This document shows, piece by piece, positions 10,220 to 19,312 of a DNA stretch of 57,676 bases. Origin of the DNA: Selenomonadaceae bacterium (GTDB lineage: Bacteria; Bacillota; Negativicutes; Selenomonadales; Selenomonadaceae). The notes beneath the pieces were generated by a model. That model saw only the letters and a program-made list of their open reading frames with translations, made no database searches and was not told where the DNA came from. The stretch covers positions 1-57,676 of the forward strand of contig JAGBMX010000102.1 in the NCBI GenBank assembly GCA_017634675.1. The letters run 5' to 3'. The stretch's first letter is position 1. Each line of letters opens with the position of its first letter. A program made the position numbers and the translations under genes.

Positions 10220-12060
10220 TTATGTCTAAGGCAAATTTTAAAAAATGGGGGGCGGCGCTATTTTTAGCCGCCCTTTATTTTTTCCTCCTTATGGTATTTT
10301 ATGTAAATATAGAACAGGATATGGGCGAGGGTTATTACCTGTCGCTTATAGCTCCGGTTCTCTTATGTCTCGTTCTCATCCAATGGGCAAGCGGGAAATT
10401 TCTGTTGTCTCCTTTTATGCTGCCAAACCTTTTGACAGGCTTGTTATGGTGCATGACGTTTCCTCTGCTCTATGAGTGGACATATAAATCTCCGTGGTAT
10501 TTATCGAAAATATGTTACGATTTTATTGTGGGAACGGCGATGATTGTCTTTTTGACAAGTTTCGAAGTTCTTATAATGCGATTTGGAAGAATAAAAATAG
10601 CGGCGGCGATAATGACGGGACTGAACCTTTTGTTTATGGTTGTTCCATTGGTGCAACTCGCTTATTATTCCACCGTGCGCCATTGCCTTTCGCCTGCATC
10701 TTTAATGGCGCTTTATCTTACGAATTATAAGGAGAGTGTAAATTATCTTCAGGCAAGTTTCGGATATTTAGGATTGGCCGTTATTTTTGCAATAACTTTT
10801 TTGGTGCTGTACCTGTTTTATAAGTTTCACGAAGCTTTTGAAAAAAGTATCGCTAAGCAGGAAAAGAGTTTTTCAAAAACTGTTGCGGCGGTAGTTTTAT
10901 CAGTCGCCGCGCTGTTTGTCGGAGCTTATCATTATTTGCCGCAAACATCAATGGCGGAACTCTGGCGAGATGTTACAAATTATGTTGAAAAAACTAAGGA
11001 GTACGAAAAAAATCACGAAAACAGACTTGCAACGCTTGACGTAGATAAAAATTCGACGCTCCCCGCCCTTATGGAAAAGCCGCACACCGTCATTATGGTT
11101 ATCGGCGAATCGGCTTCAAGAAGCTATATGCACGTCTTTACTCCGGATATTCCCTACGAGAATACGCCTTGGATGGAAAAATGCAGGGCAAATGGAGAAA
11201 TATTTTTATATAACAACGTGTATTCTTCGTGGACGCAAACCGTACCCAGTTTGCAAAGGGCATTGACAGAGGAAAGCCAGTATAACGGCAAGGACTTCTT
11301 GGATTCTTGCTCTATAATAGACGTTGCGAAAAAAGCGGGGTATGAAACATGGTGGTTCAGCAATCAAGGACGTTACGGCGAATATGACAGCATTGTCACC
11401 ATGATAGCAAAGGGCGCAGATCACGCATCGTGGAGCGACGATTCTTATCTCTTTTCGGATAAATACGATATGATTCTCATGGAAGAATTAAAAAAGGTTG
11501 ACCCGAATAAAAACAATTTTGTAGTGCTTCATATAATGGGCAGCCATATTTATTACAACAATCGTTATCCGGAGGAATTCATCCGTTGGAAAACCGAAGA
11601 CGGTTCCGGCATGGCGACGGCTCTTGCATCGTACGCCAACAGTATTTTATATACGGATTATTTTTTGGAGCAGGTGTTTAACTACTCAAATGAGCATTTA
11701 AATCTTGCATCGATGATTTATTTTTCCGATCACGGCGAAAATCTCCTGATTTCCCACAACCCGGACGTTTTTAGTTTCGATATGGTTCGCGTTCCGATGA
11801 TGATTTATCTTTCGCCCGATTATAAAAAAATGTTCCCTCAAAAAAGCCGTATGCTAAAATATCGTCAAGGCAGATATTTTACCAACGATATGATGTATGA
11901 CACGATAGCGGGAATACTTTTTGCAAAGTCAAGCCGTTATGATTCCAATCAGGATTTATCGTCGCCCGATTATAAATTCACAAGAGATACGCTTGTTACG
12001 ATGATGGGAGAACATCATTTAACGGAGGATCCAGAGGCGAAACCCGAAGCTGTGGAATAA
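10216..12060 (+). CDS. Membrane sulfatase, phosphoethanolamine transferase-like
   Basis: A 614-residue integral membrane enzyme. Several hydrophobic segments fill residues 10-240, followed by an extracytoplasmic sulfatase-fold domain. The probable nucleophile lies in VIGESASRS near residue 297 and the metal ligands in YFSDHGENL near residue 505. This layout is that of EptA/CptA phosphoethanolamine transferases, which decorate lipid A or core sugars. A lipoteichoic-acid-synthase-type role is less likely given the other outer-membrane markers. The start overlaps the serA stop by 4 bp (ATGA). A second ATG at 10222 is possible. Confidence 0.75.
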   Translation: MIMSKANFKKWGAALFLAALYFFLLMVFYVNIEQDMGEGYYLSLIAPVLLCLVLIQWASGKFLLSPFMLPNLLTGLLWCMTFPLLYEWTYKSPWYLSKICYDFIVGTAMIVFLTSFEVLIMRFGRIKIAAAIMTGLNLLFMVVPLVQLAYYSTVRHCLSPASLMALYLTNYKESVNYLQASFGYLGLAVIFAITFLVLYLFYKFHEAFEKSIAKQEKSFSKTVAAVVLSVAALFVGAYHYLPQTSMAELWRDVTNYVEKTKEYEKNHENRLATLDVDKNSTLPALMEKPHTVIMVIGESASRSYMHVFTPDIPYENTPWMEKCRANGEIFLYNNVYSSWTQTVPSLQRALTEESQYNGKDFLDSCSIIDVAKKAGYETWWFSNQGRYGEYDSIVTMIAKGADHASWSDDSYLFSDKYDMILMEELKKVDPNKNNFVVLHIMGSHIYYNNRYPEEFIRWKTEDGSGMATALASYANSILYTDYFLEQVFNYSNEHLNLASMIYFSDHGENLLISHNPDVFSFDMVRVPMMIYLSPDYKKMFPQKSRMLKYRQGRYFTNDMMYDTIAGILFAKSSRYDSNQDLSSPDYKFTRDTLVTMMGEHHLTEDPEAKPEAVE

Positions 12061-12080
12061 AAAATCGTACCGTTTATAAC

Positions 12081-12153
12081 AAGACTAGATGACCCCCACC
12101 TCTTAGGTGGGGTCTATATCGGAAGAAAGGCGGGAGTTTAAATCTCCCGCCTC
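12081..12153 (+). repeat. Palindromic IS200/IS605-end-like repeat, copy 1
   Basis: Two hairpins lie 20 bp apart: GACCCCCACCTCTTAGG-TGGGGTC (12089-12112) and GGCGGGAGTTTA / AATCTCCCGCC (12129-12151). Similar sequence recurs at 25448-25513 (inverted) and 50627-50658. Palindromes of this kind resemble IS200/IS605 ends or the non-autonomous elements derived from them. That origin is inferred. Confidence 0.55.
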
Positions 12154-12171
12154 TCGGACGTCTTGTTGAAA

Positions 12172-12230
12172 TGCTGACGTATGTAGTTTTTTCTTCTGGC
12201 GAAGAAAAAACTTGAATTAAGGCATTTAAA
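12172..12230 (+). repeat. Short hairpin repeat, copy 1 of 2
   Basis: The sequence GCTGACGTATGTAG leads into a perfect hairpin (TTTTTTCTTC, loop TGGC, GAAGAAAAAA) and then GAATTAAGGCATTT. A diverged copy with the same order of parts lies on the minus strand at 54992-55049, after hemC. Confidence 0.7.
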
Positions 12231-12239
12231 AAAAACAAA

Positions 12240-12289
12240 GCCGCCCGATGAAGATAAAAAAATTATCTTCATCGGGCGGCTCGTTTTTT
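12240..12289. terminator. Bidirectional terminator between the sulfatase and glnQ genes
   Basis: A perfect 18-bp stem (12240-12257 with 12263-12280, 5-nt loop) has a T run on the plus strand (12284-12289). A T-rich run also follows on the minus strand (complement of 12227-12236). It serves the convergent sulfatase and glnQ transcripts. Confidence 0.9.
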
Positions 12290-12291
12290 CA

Positions 12292-13011
12292 TCAAAGCAC
12301 CTTCGACAAAAACGCCTTTGTGCGCTCTTCTTTCGGGTTTTCAAATATGTCTTTGGGCGCGCCTTCTTCGATTATGCGACCGCCGTCAACAAATAAAAGC
12401 CTTGTGCCTACTTCTCTTGCAAATCCCATCTCATGAGTGACCACAACCATAGTCATACCGGAACGGGCAAGTTCCTTCATAACGTCCAACACTTCCCCCA
12501 CAAGCTCCGGATCAAGGGCGGAAGTGGGCTCGTCAAAGAGCATGACCTTAGGATTCATTGCAAGTGCCCTTGCGATTGCAACTCTTTGCTGCTGACCGCC
12601 CGAAAGTTGCTCGGGGTATGCGTTCCATTTATCCGCAAGCCCTACTCTCTCCAAAAGTTCCTGCGCCTTTTTTTCTGCGTCTTCTCTGGAAATTTTTCTA
12701 ACCTTCATGGGAGCTAAGACTATGTTTTCAAGAACATTCATGTGAGGAAAGAGGTTGAACCGTTGAAAAACCATTCCCACTTCGGCTCGAACCTGATTTA
12801 TCTTCGCTTCGCCGGAAATTTCCGTCCCGTCAACGATAATTTGACCCTCGGTAGGCTCTTCCAGATAATTGATACAGCGAAGGAGGGTACTTTTCCCTGA
12901 GCCTGACGGTCCTATAATAACCACGACTTCCTTTGGCGCAACGTGAATATCTATACCCTTTAAGATTTCAAGATCGCCAAAGGATTTTTTTAAGCCTTTA
13001 ATGCTTATCAC
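12292..13011 (-). CDS. glnQ: Amino acid ABC transporter ATPase (GlnQ type)
   Basis: A 239-residue cytoplasmic ATPase of a polar amino acid importer. It shows Walker [10 protein letters not shown], the ABC signature LSGGQQQR, Walker B VMLFDEP and the switch His in VVTHEMG. I place the start at GTG 13011 with GAGGTGG upstream, giving [12 protein letters not shown] as N-terminus; a TTG at 13044 would add 11 unconserved residues. It overlaps the end of glnP by 14 bp, so translation is coupled. Substrate specificity (glutamine versus another polar amino acid) is inferred from the family. Confidence 0.93.
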   Translation of the reverse strand: MISIKGLKKSFGDLEILKGIDIHVAPKEVVVIIGPSGSGKSTLLRCINYLEEPTEGQIIVDGTEISGEAKINQVRAEVGMVFQRFNLFPHMNVLENIVLAPMKVRKISREDAEKKAQELLERVGLADKWNAYPEQLSGGQQQRVAIARALAMNPKVMLFDEPTSALDPELVGEVLDVMKELARSGMTMVVVTHEMGFAREVGTRLLFVDGGRIIEEGAPKDIFENPKEERTKAFLSKVL

Positions 13012-13663
13012 TAACCCGCCACCTCTTTTCCAAATACGCCACAAACCTAGAAATTGAAAGAGTCATTATAAGATAAATAACAGCCACGCTAAGCCAAATT
13101 TCCATAGCTCCGTAAGTTCTGGCTATAATGAGCTGACCATTTCTGGTAAGCTCTTCAAAACCAATGACGGAAACCAACGAGGAATCCTTTAAAAGCGCGA
13201 TAAATTCATTGCCAAGCGGCGGAATTACCCTTCTGAACGCTTGAGGAATTATGATGTAACGCATGGTGTCAACCCATGTCATGCCAAGGGAACGCCCCGC
13301 CTCCATCTGCCCTTTGTCAACGGAAGTAATGCCCGCGCGAAAAATCTCGGCGACATACGCGCCGCTGTTTATGCCGCAAGCCGTTATAGCCGCTATAAAA
13401 GGATCTATACGCTGCCCCGTCAACAACGGAAGGGCAAAATAGATAATAAATATCTGTACCAAAAGCGGGGTGCCGCGGAAAAAATCCACGTACACCGCCG
13501 CCGCATAACGAAGCGGTCTTATTTTGGAAATTCTGGCTATCCCCGCAAAAAGCCCAATAATAATCCCAAGAGTTATAGAAAGCGCCGTTATCTCAACAGT
13601 AACAGCTGCGCCTGTTAAAAGAAGGGGCAGCGAATTTATAACCAAATCAAAGGAAAAACTCAT
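12998..13663 (-). CDS. glnP: Amino acid ABC transporter permease (GlnP type)
   Basis: A 221-residue His/Glu/Gln/Arg/opine family permease. It has about five membrane helices, the conserved [12 protein letters not shown] segment and the EAA loop [22 protein letters not shown] that docks to GlnQ. ATG 13663 overlaps the glnH stop (ATGA), and the gene overlaps glnQ at its other end. The three genes form one transcription unit glnH-glnP-glnQ. Confidence 0.94.
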   Translation of the reverse strand: MSFSFDLVINSLPLLLTGAAVTVEITALSITLGIIIGLFAGIARISKIRPLRYAAAVYVDFFRGTPLLVQIFIIYFALPLLTGQRIDPFIAAITACGINSGAYVAEIFRAGITSVDKGQMEAGRSLGMTWVDTMRYIIIPQAFRRVIPPLGNEFIALLKDSSLVSVIGFEELTRNGQLIIARTYGAMEIWLSVAVIYLIMTLSISRFVAYLEKRWRVSDKH

Positions 13664-14427
13664 TTACTCGCCCCACCGAACCATCTTTCATATATCTTTT
13701 GATATTCGCCGTTGTCTTTAAGTTTCTTTAAAGCTGCATTTAACTTTTTCTGTAATTCCTCGTTGTCTTTTCTTACAGCCATACCGTAATTTTCTGCGGT
13801 AAGTTTTTCAGGAAGAGCCTTCACGCCCTCGCTATTTGTTTTCTTTATATAGTAATCATTCACCGGGCGATCGTTTATAACGGCGTCCACACCTTTAGCT
13901 TTTAATTCCATGAAACATTCGGATATTACGTTAAAGTTTTTAACGTTGCAATCCTTTATCTTAGAAGCTTCTGTGGAACCTGTGGTGCCGATTTGAGCCG
14001 CAACGCTTTTCCCTTCCAAATCTTTAAAGCCCTTGATATTCTTCTCATCGGAACGAACTACCAAAGTCAAACCCGATTCATAATAAGGATCGGAGAAAAG
14101 CACCTTGCCTTTTCTCTCATCGTTAATAGTCATACCGGAAATCGCAACATCTATATTGCCTGCCTCTAATGCGGGAATAAGACCGTCGAAAGCGATATTT
14201 GAAATTTCAACCTCCATACCCATCTCTTTCGCTAAGGCTCGTATCAAATCCATATCAAAGCCTTGATACTCTTTGTTGCCTTCTTCCTGAAATTCAAAAG
14301 GCGCAAAGTCCGCAGAGCAAGCCGCCTTTAAAACCTTGTCGCCTTTAGCGTTGCCGCCGCAACCTGTAAGCGCTGCCGATATTACAAGCAACCCCGAAAA
14401 AAACAACGCCAAAATTTTCTTGTTCAT
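13660..14427 (-). CDS. glnH: Amino acid ABC transporter substrate-binding lipoprotein
   Basis: A 255-residue solute-binding protein. A lipoprotein signal ends at SAALTGC with the lipidated Cys at residue 23, so the mature protein is membrane-anchored. The bacterial extracellular solute-binding family 3 fold is shown by FAPFEFQEEG, GFDMDLIRALAKEMG and AISGMTINDERKGKVLFSDPYY. The start at ATG 14427 follows GGAGGAAATAAT. An in-frame extension to 14472 has no signal-peptide logic and is rejected. Confidence 0.93.
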   Translation of the reverse strand: MNKKILALFFSGLLVISAALTGCGGNAKGDKVLKAACSADFAPFEFQEEGNKEYQGFDMDLIRALAKEMGMEVEISNIAFDGLIPALEAGNIDVAISGMTINDERKGKVLFSDPYYESGLTLVVRSDEKNIKGFKDLEGKSVAAQIGTTGSTEASKIKDCNVKNFNVISECFMELKAKGVDAVINDRPVNDYYIKKTNSEGVKALPEKLTAENYGMAVRKDNEELQKKLNAALKKLKDNGEYQKIYERWFGGASK

Positions 14428-14458
14428 ATTATTTCCTCCGATAAATCTAACAATTAAC

Positions 14459-14480
14459 CCCCGCAATTTCATGCGAGGGT
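14459..14480 (-). terminator. Weak hairpin between the oadB and glnH genes
   Basis: On the minus strand CCCTCGCA and TGCGGGGG pair over 8 bp (one G-T), loop TGAAAT, then TTAATTGTT. It may attenuate read-through from the decarboxylase genes into glnHPQ. Confidence 0.45.
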
Positions 14481-14490
14481 CAGGATTTAA

Positions 14491-15624
14491 TTACTTAAGC
14501 ATCGCAAGCATGGTGCCTGCGGCGACGGCTGTGCCGATAACGCCGGCTACGTTTGGGCCCATGGCGTGCATCAAAAGGTAATTGCCGGGTTTAGATTTCA
14601 TACCAACCATTTGGCTAACGCGAGCCGCCATTGGAACAGCGGAAACACCGGCGGAACCGATAAGAGGATTTATTTTGCCACCCGTGGCTTTGGACATTAT
14701 CTTGCCGAGAATCAAACCGCCCGCAGTGCCGCCGATAAAAGCAACAAGACCGAGAACGATTATAAGGAGCGTCTCTTTAACAAGGAAACTTTCAGCAGAC
14801 ATGGTCATGCCCGTGCCTGTTGCAAGAAAGATAGTAACCATGTTGCAAAGAGCGTTTTGCGCGGTATCGGAAAGACGATCCATAACGCCGGATTCACGGA
14901 ACAAATTGCCAAGCATAAGGCAACCCAACAACGCCGCAATAGAGGGAAGGAGCAAACTTATAAAGATAGTGGCAACTATCGGGAAAACGATGCGCTCGAA
15001 ACGGGTGACGGGACGAAGGTTTTCCATTGTGATTTCACGCTCTTTTTGAGAGGTAAGCATCATCATAACAGGCGGCTGAATAAGGGGAACCAAAGACATA
15101 TAAGAATACGCCGCAACGGCTATTGCGCCTAAAAGATGCGGGGCAAGCTTCGTCGAAAGATAAATGGAAGTAGGGCCGTCTGCGCCGCCGATAATACCGA
15201 TAGCCGCCGCTTCGTGAACGGAAAATCCCAAAAGCATGGCTCCCGCTAACGCAACAAACACGCCTATCTGCGCCGCCGCGCCAAGCATGAGAGTTATGGG
15301 ACGGGCAAGGAGCGGGCTAAAGTCCGTCATGGCGCCTATGCCTAAGAATATAAGCGGCGGGAAGATTTCAAATTTAATACCGAAGTTGATGGCTTTCATT
15401 ACGTTCATTTCCTCGCCGAAAAAACCGGTGCAAGGAATGTTTGCAAGTATACAGCCAAAAGCTATGGGTCCTAAGAGCAGAGGTTCAAACTCTTTTACTA
15501 TAGCAAGGTACAAGAGTATAAGCCCTACCAAAATCATGATACCGTGGCCTCCGGTGAAAGAGGCAAAACCGCTGTCGTTCCAAACAGATTGGAGGGAGAC
15601 GACAAAAGCGTTTACAAATTCCAT
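14491..15624 (-). CDS. oadB: Na+-translocating decarboxylase beta subunit
   Basis: A 377-residue polytopic membrane protein of the OadB/MmdB/GcdB family. In complete complexes it decarboxylates carboxybiotin and pumps Na+ out of the cell. The conserved intramembrane motif IGIIGGADGPTSIY (Asp149) corresponds to the essential aspartate region of the Klebsiella subunit. The second family hallmark is near the C-terminus (GGTAGGLILGKIMSK, then NPLIGSAGVSAVPMAARV). It lies 12 bp after the gamma-type gene. No carboxyltransferase alpha subunit or biotin carrier is in the window, so the substrate (oxaloacetate, methylmalonyl-CoA or glutaconyl-CoA) cannot be assigned. Confidence 0.92.
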   Translation of the reverse strand: MEFVNAFVVSLQSVWNDSGFASFTGGHGIMILVGLILLYLAIVKEFEPLLLGPIAFGCILANIPCTGFFGEEMNVMKAINFGIKFEIFPPLIFLGIGAMTDFSPLLARPITLMLGAAAQIGVFVALAGAMLLGFSVHEAAAIGIIGGADGPTSIYLSTKLAPHLLGAIAVAAYSYMSLVPLIQPPVMMMLTSQKEREITMENLRPVTRFERIVFPIVATIFISLLLPSIAALLGCLMLGNLFRESGVMDRLSDTAQNALCNMVTIFLATGTGMTMSAESFLVKETLLIIVLGLVAFIGGTAGGLILGKIMSKATGGKINPLIGSAGVSAVPMAARVSQMVGMKSKPGNYLLMHAMGPNVAGVIGTAVAAGTMLAMLK

Positions 15625-15636
15625 CCGTCTACCTCC

Positions 15637-15969
15637 TTAAAAATTCATATTTTGAACGCGCCCCGATTGCTTCCAACCCTCGCGGTTTATGGGGCGAATC
15701 GCCTTTACGGTCCCGTACTCGCCCATTGAGGACAAAGCAGCCATAATAGCCGCTACAACTTCATCGTCGTTCTTTTGTGGAACATTGTCGGGAATAGCAA
15801 CTTCCTGCACGACAGGCGAAGGAGCGGGCGCTTCTTTCGCTTTGGGCTTGGTTGGGTCAATGTAATGAATCAGCTTAATCAAGTACATCAAAGCGATCAG
15901 CACTAGAAATACGACTGTCATATTGATGAGCATGATTATAAATGGGTTGGTTGTAACCGGTTGATGCAT
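15637..15969 (-). CDS. oadG: Na+-translocating decarboxylase gamma/delta-type subunit
   Basis: A 110-residue protein with one N-terminal membrane helix (FIIMLINMTVVFLVLIALMY). A Pro/Ala-rich linker (KAKEAPAPSPVV) leads into a short C-terminal conserved block (DDEVVAAIMAALSSMG). This is the OadG/MmdD pattern of the small assembly subunit. It is followed directly by oadB. ATG 15969 has a GAGGTGA ribosome site. Confidence 0.85.
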   Translation of the reverse strand: MHQPVTTNPFIIMLINMTVVFLVLIALMYLIKLIHYIDPTKPKAKEAPAPSPVVQEVAIPDNVPQKNDDEVVAAIMAALSSMGEYGTVKAIRPINREGWKQSGRVQNMNF

Positions 15970-16280
15970 TTAATCACCTCATTGATATAGTAGCAAATAA
16001 CAAATTAGATTATAACTCATAAAAAAAATTTTTTCCACTAAAATTTTTAAACGGTATCCGCGGGGTTAAATTTTATCATTAACAACAGCACTATTACGGT
16101 GATAATGCCGCTTATGGAAAATCAGCAGCCAGATAATGATAAATATGGATTGACAAATGGTATCACAAAAATTCAAGGGCTGTGAAACAGTCGGTTTTTG
16201 GAAACATCGACATCACAGCCCTTATATTTGCATGCCTTTTCACAACACCATAATTTTTACGACATCCCAATTAAACATTT
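15970..16280. other. Gene-free stretch upstream of oadG
   Basis: This 311-bp stretch lies between oadG and the downstream end of the GltD-like gene, both on the minus strand. On the minus strand a TATAAT box (16009-16014) lies 40 bp before oadG, but no good -35 is seen. The rest holds the terminator at 16167-16223 and AT-rich sequence in which I see no gene. Confidence 0.5.
16167..16223 (-). terminator. Terminator of the GltD-like gene
   Basis: On the minus strand AAGGGCTGTGA and TCACAGCCCTT form an 11-bp perfect stem with a structured 27-nt loop, followed by GAATTTTT. Confidence 0.65.
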
Positions 16281-17498
16281 TTACAAAGTTTCAAGATAAG
16301 CCGCCATATTTTCCGCCGTCTCCTTTGCAGCCCTTGCAGCTTTAACAACGTTCAAAGGTCCCGTTACAACGTCGCCCGCAGAGAAAATTCCTTCGCGGCT
16401 TGTCTGACCTTTTTCATCAACTTCCAACAAACCTCTGTCGTTAGAGTCGAGTCCATGAGTAGTGTTTACAAGTTTGTCCTTAGGACGCTGGCTGACGGCG
16501 ATAATCGTGCTGTCAGCTTCGTGAAGTTCAGGCTCGCCTTCGGATACTAAATTCCCGTTCTCATCGTACTCGCGTTTCACAAACACGGGGCCTTTATCGG
16601 TTATTTCCTTAACGCCCATGCCGTAGAAAATGTCCACGCCGTCGGCTAACGTATATTCGACTTCTCTTTCGCTTGCGCTGGATTTTAACCCTCTAGCATA
16701 AATCGAAACGAATCTTGCGCCTCTACGAAGCGCGGTACGCGCAGCGTCCATAGCGGAGTTGCCCGCGCCTATAACCGCAACCGTATCGCCTAATTCATAA
16801 GCTTCGGGGCTTTGCAGGTAGTCTATCGTATAATGCACATTGCCCAAACTTTCGCCGGGAACGCCCAAACGACGTGCGCGCCATGTGCCGGAGCCGATAA
16901 AGATAGCTTTGTACCCATCACCGAACAAATCGTCAAGATGCAATGCGCCGCCAATCGTCGTATTCGGGCGAATGTGAATGCCAAGCTCCCGAAGTTTCTT
17001 TCCATAACGCTCCAAAAGCGTTCTGGGAAGTCTGAATTCTGGAATACCGTAGCGCATCATGCCGCCGATTTTATCTTTTCTCTCAAAAATCGTCACATCG
17101 TAGCCCTTTTGCGCCAGTACGACAGCCACGACCATACCGGCGGGACCGCTGCCCACAATGGCGACTTTTTTACCCTTTGGCGCTTCCTTTTCAAGCACAA
17201 GTTTTTCAAAGAACGCATCGGAAATATAATGCTCAATACTTGAAATATGTATCGCAGAACCCTTAATTCCCTGCACACAATGACCTTCGCATTGTTTTTC
17301 GTGATCGCAAACAAGGGAACAGAACATACTCATGGGATTATTTGCAAAAAGCATCGCTGCCGCTTCCAAGCCTTTTCCCTCAAGGAACAGTCGAATCATT
17401 TCCGGGATATTCGTCTCAATAGGACAACCCTTCAATCTACACATGGGCTTTTTACACTGCAAGCACCGTTTCGCTTCGTTTATAACGTGAACAGACAT
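16281..17498 (-). CDS. FAD/NAD(P)-dependent oxidoreductase, GltD-like
   Basis: A 405-residue protein resembling the small subunit of glutamate synthase. The N-terminus carries two cysteine clusters (CLQCKKPMCRLKGCP and CSLVCDHEKQCEGHC) for 4Fe-4S binding. The FAD-binding GSGPAGMVVA and a second Rossmann motif GAGNSAMDAA follow. Such subunits pass electrons between NAD(P)H and a partner. No large GltB-like subunit is present here, so it may act with another partner or as a stand-alone oxidoreductase. The substrate is unknown. Confidence 0.82.
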   Translation of the reverse strand: MSVHVINEAKRCLQCKKPMCRLKGCPIETNIPEMIRLFLEGKGLEAAAMLFANNPMSMFCSLVCDHEKQCEGHCVQGIKGSAIHISSIEHYISDAFFEKLVLEKEAPKGKKVAIVGSGPAGMVVAVVLAQKGYDVTIFERKDKIGGMMRYGIPEFRLPRTLLERYGKKLRELGIHIRPNTTIGGALHLDDLFGDGYKAIFIGSGTWRARRLGVPGESLGNVHYTIDYLQSPEAYELGDTVAVIGAGNSAMDAARTALRRGARFVSIYARGLKSSASEREVEYTLADGVDIFYGMGVKEITDKGPVFVKREYDENGNLVSEGEPELHEADSTIIAVSQRPKDKLVNTTHGLDSNDRGLLEVDEKGQTSREGIFSAGDVVTGPLNVVKAARAAKETAENMAAYLETL

Positions 17499-17556
17499 CT
17501 TACTCTCCCCTAATCAATCAAATTGCATAAATTTTCAAACATTTCATTTTTTACAT

Positions 17557-17585
17557 AAGGACGCAAGGAAAACCCTTGCGTCCTT
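17557..17585 (-). terminator. Hairpin after eda
   Basis: A 12-bp perfect stem (AAGGACGCAAGG / CCTTGCGTCCTT) lies between the eda stop and the GltD-like start. The minus strand lacks a strong U run after it, so it may be a transcript end or a processing hairpin. Confidence 0.5.
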
Positions 17586-17594
17586 AATAAATTT

Positions 17595-18239
17595 TTACTT
17601 GCGGGCAGACTCGACCGCCGCAACGAATTTCTTTGCCATCTCTGTTACAGCCGCATAATCGCCCTTCTTTGCGCCCGCCGTCAAACTGCCGCCCGCGCTC
17701 ACCGCAACGCAACCAGCCTTTAACCAATCAGCGGCGTTTTCGGCGTTCACGCCGCCAGAGGGCATAAGCTGCGCCTGAGGAAGAGGTCCGTGAATATCCT
17801 TAATCATATTTAATCCGACAATATCGCCGGGGAAAATTTTGATAATATCCGCGCCCGCCTTCAATGCGTCCACAACACCCGCGGGAGTAAGTACGCCGGG
17901 GCAGGAAACAACGCGATAAAGGTTGCACATCTCAACAACGTCTTTATCAAAAGCGGGGGAAACGATGAATTTTGCGCCCGCAATAATGGCAAGACGAGCG
18001 GTTGTAGGCTCTAAAACGGTACCCGCGCCGATCACAACGCTGTCGTCGTTCGCGTATTTATCCACCAAAGTCTTAATAGCGGTAGGCGCGTCAGGAGTGG
18101 TAAAAGCCAACTCTATAGCCTTAACGCCGCCTGCAATGCAAGCGTCCGCTGTCTTTACGCCGTCTTCCATGGTCTTGCCACGAACAACTGCGACAACGCC
18201 GATACCGGAAAGTTTTTGCATTACTACCGATTTATCCAT
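17595..18239 (-). CDS. eda: 2-dehydro-3-deoxy-phosphogluconate (KDPG) aldolase
   Basis: A 214-residue class I aldolase splitting KDPG into pyruvate and glyceraldehyde 3-phosphate. The Schiff-base lysine lies in IIKIFPGD, the catalytic glutamate in AIELAFTTPDA, and the phosphate site in LMPSGGV. The start is ATG 18239 after GAAAGG; the frame is open to 18317 but the extension has no family match. It is the last step of the uronate route encoded by the genes upstream (kdgK, kduI, kduD). Confidence 0.94.
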   Translation of the reverse strand: MDKSVVMQKLSGIGVVAVVRGKTMEDGVKTADACIAGGVKAIELAFTTPDAPTAIKTLVDKYANDDSVVIGAGTVLEPTTARLAIIAGAKFIVSPAFDKDVVEMCNLYRVVSCPGVLTPAGVVDALKAGADIIKIFPGDIVGLNMIKDIHGPLPQAQLMPSGGVNAENAADWLKAGCVAVSAGGSLTAGAKKGDYAAVTEMAKKFVAAVESARK

Positions 18240-18276
18240 TTTTATCAACCTTTCATTATTAATTGTTTTTATTTCA

Positions 18277-19062
18277 TCACGGCTGTTTACCGATATAAGC
18301 CAAGATACCGCCGTCAACGTAGAGGATATGACCGTTCACAAAATTCGACGCATCGGACGCCAAGAAAATCGCGGGACCCTCCAAATCCTCGGGAGTTCCC
18401 CAACGGTTCGCCGGAGTCTTCGACAAGATAAAGCTGTTGAAGGGATGGCCTTCGGTTCTAAGCGGCGCAGTCTGCGGAGTCGCGATATAGCCCGGGCCTA
18501 TGCCGTTGCACTGAATATTTGCGCTGCCGTACTCGGAGCAAATATTTCTCGTAAGCATCTTTAAGCCGCCCTTAGCCGCCGCATAAGCCGAAACGGTCTC
18601 TCTGCCAAGTTCGCTCATCATGGAGCAGATGTTTATAATCTTGCCGTGACCCTTCTTTATCATGCCCGGAATTACAGCCTTCGATACGATAAACGGCGCA
18701 TTCAAATCAATATCTATAACCTGACGGAATTCTTCCGTACTCATTTCTATCATGGGAATACGCTTGATAATACCCGCATTATTCACCAAAATATCAACGG
18801 TGCCAAGCTCTTTCTCGATGTCTTTCACCATCTTTTGAACTTCGTCTTCTTTGGTAACATCGCAGAAATATCCTTTAGCGTCGATGCCTTCCTTCTTGTA
18901 AGCCTCAACGGCTTCCGCCATGTGCTTCTCGCCGCGGCAGTTAAAAGCTATCTGCGCCCCCGCTTTAGCGTACGCCTTTGCAATCGCAAAACCTATTCCG
19001 TAAGCCGCTCCCGTTACAAGCGCTACCTTTCCTTCAAGCGAAAACTGTTTCAAATAATCCAT
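18277..19062 (-). CDS. kduD: 2-dehydro-3-deoxy-D-gluconate 5-dehydrogenase (SDR)
   Basis: A 261-residue short-chain dehydrogenase. The cofactor motif is TGAAYGIGFAIA, NNAG follows, and the catalytic Ser-Tyr-Lys is seen in ICSMMSELGRETVSAYAAAKGG. It is often annotated as gluconate 5-dehydrogenase. With kduI and kdgK beside it, the natural reading is KduD, converting 2,5-diketo-3-deoxygluconate to KDG. It is separated from eda by 37 bp and preceded by repeat copy D in the same orientation. Confidence 0.87.
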   Translation of the reverse strand: MDYLKQFSLEGKVALVTGAAYGIGFAIAKAYAKAGAQIAFNCRGEKHMAEAVEAYKKEGIDAKGYFCDVTKEDEVQKMVKDIEKELGTVDILVNNAGIIKRIPMIEMSTEEFRQVIDIDLNAPFIVSKAVIPGMIKKGHGKIINICSMMSELGRETVSAYAAAKGGLKMLTRNICSEYGSANIQCNGIGPGYIATPQTAPLRTEGHPFNSFILSKTPANRWGTPEDLEGPAIFLASDASNFVNGHILYVDGGILAYIGKQP

Positions 19063-19090
19063 TTTAGTCTCCTTTTTCTTTAACCGCTAA

Positions 19091-19178
19091 TTTCTTTACT
19101 TTCTTTTCTCTTTCTTTTTTGTAAAAAAGAAAGAGAAAAGAAAGTAACAAAGAAAAGAGAAAGAAAAAACTTTAACAA
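19091..19178 (-). repeat. Paperclip-triplex repeat, copy D (upstream of kduD)
   Basis: On the minus strand it reads left box, arm 1 (complement of 19149-19169), hinge GTTAC, arm 2, loop AC, arm 3. The hairpin is 25 bp and perfect (19096-19120 with 19123-19147). Arm 1 pattern is T6-C-T3-CTC-T4-C-T3, and 21 contiguous parallel triplets are possible. Orientation matches kduD. Confidence 0.92.
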
Positions 19179-19228
19179 ACTCGAACTAATAGTTTAGACA
19201 CAAAACTTAAAATTTGCTCCAAACCCAT

Positions 19229-19312
19229 TATTAAAGTTTTTTTCTCTTTTTTCTTTTGTTACTTTTCTTTTTTCTCTTTTTTTACAAAAAAAGAGAAAAA
19301 AGAAAAGTAAGA
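19229..19312 (+). repeat. Paperclip-triplex repeat, copy E (after kduI)
   Basis: Plus-strand left box ATTATTAAAG is followed by arm 1 (19237-19257, T7-CTC-T6-C-T4). Hinge G and arm 2 (19259-19283, beginning TTAC) lead to loop AC and arm 3 (19286-19310). The hairpin is 25 bp and perfect, with 21 parallel triplets. It faces the 3' end of kduI and stands head-to-head with copy D. Confidence 0.92.

Noticed and set aside
14566-15132. 188-codon and 155-codon plus-strand frames opposite oadB
   Set aside because: They are shadows of the oadB coding strand with no family features.
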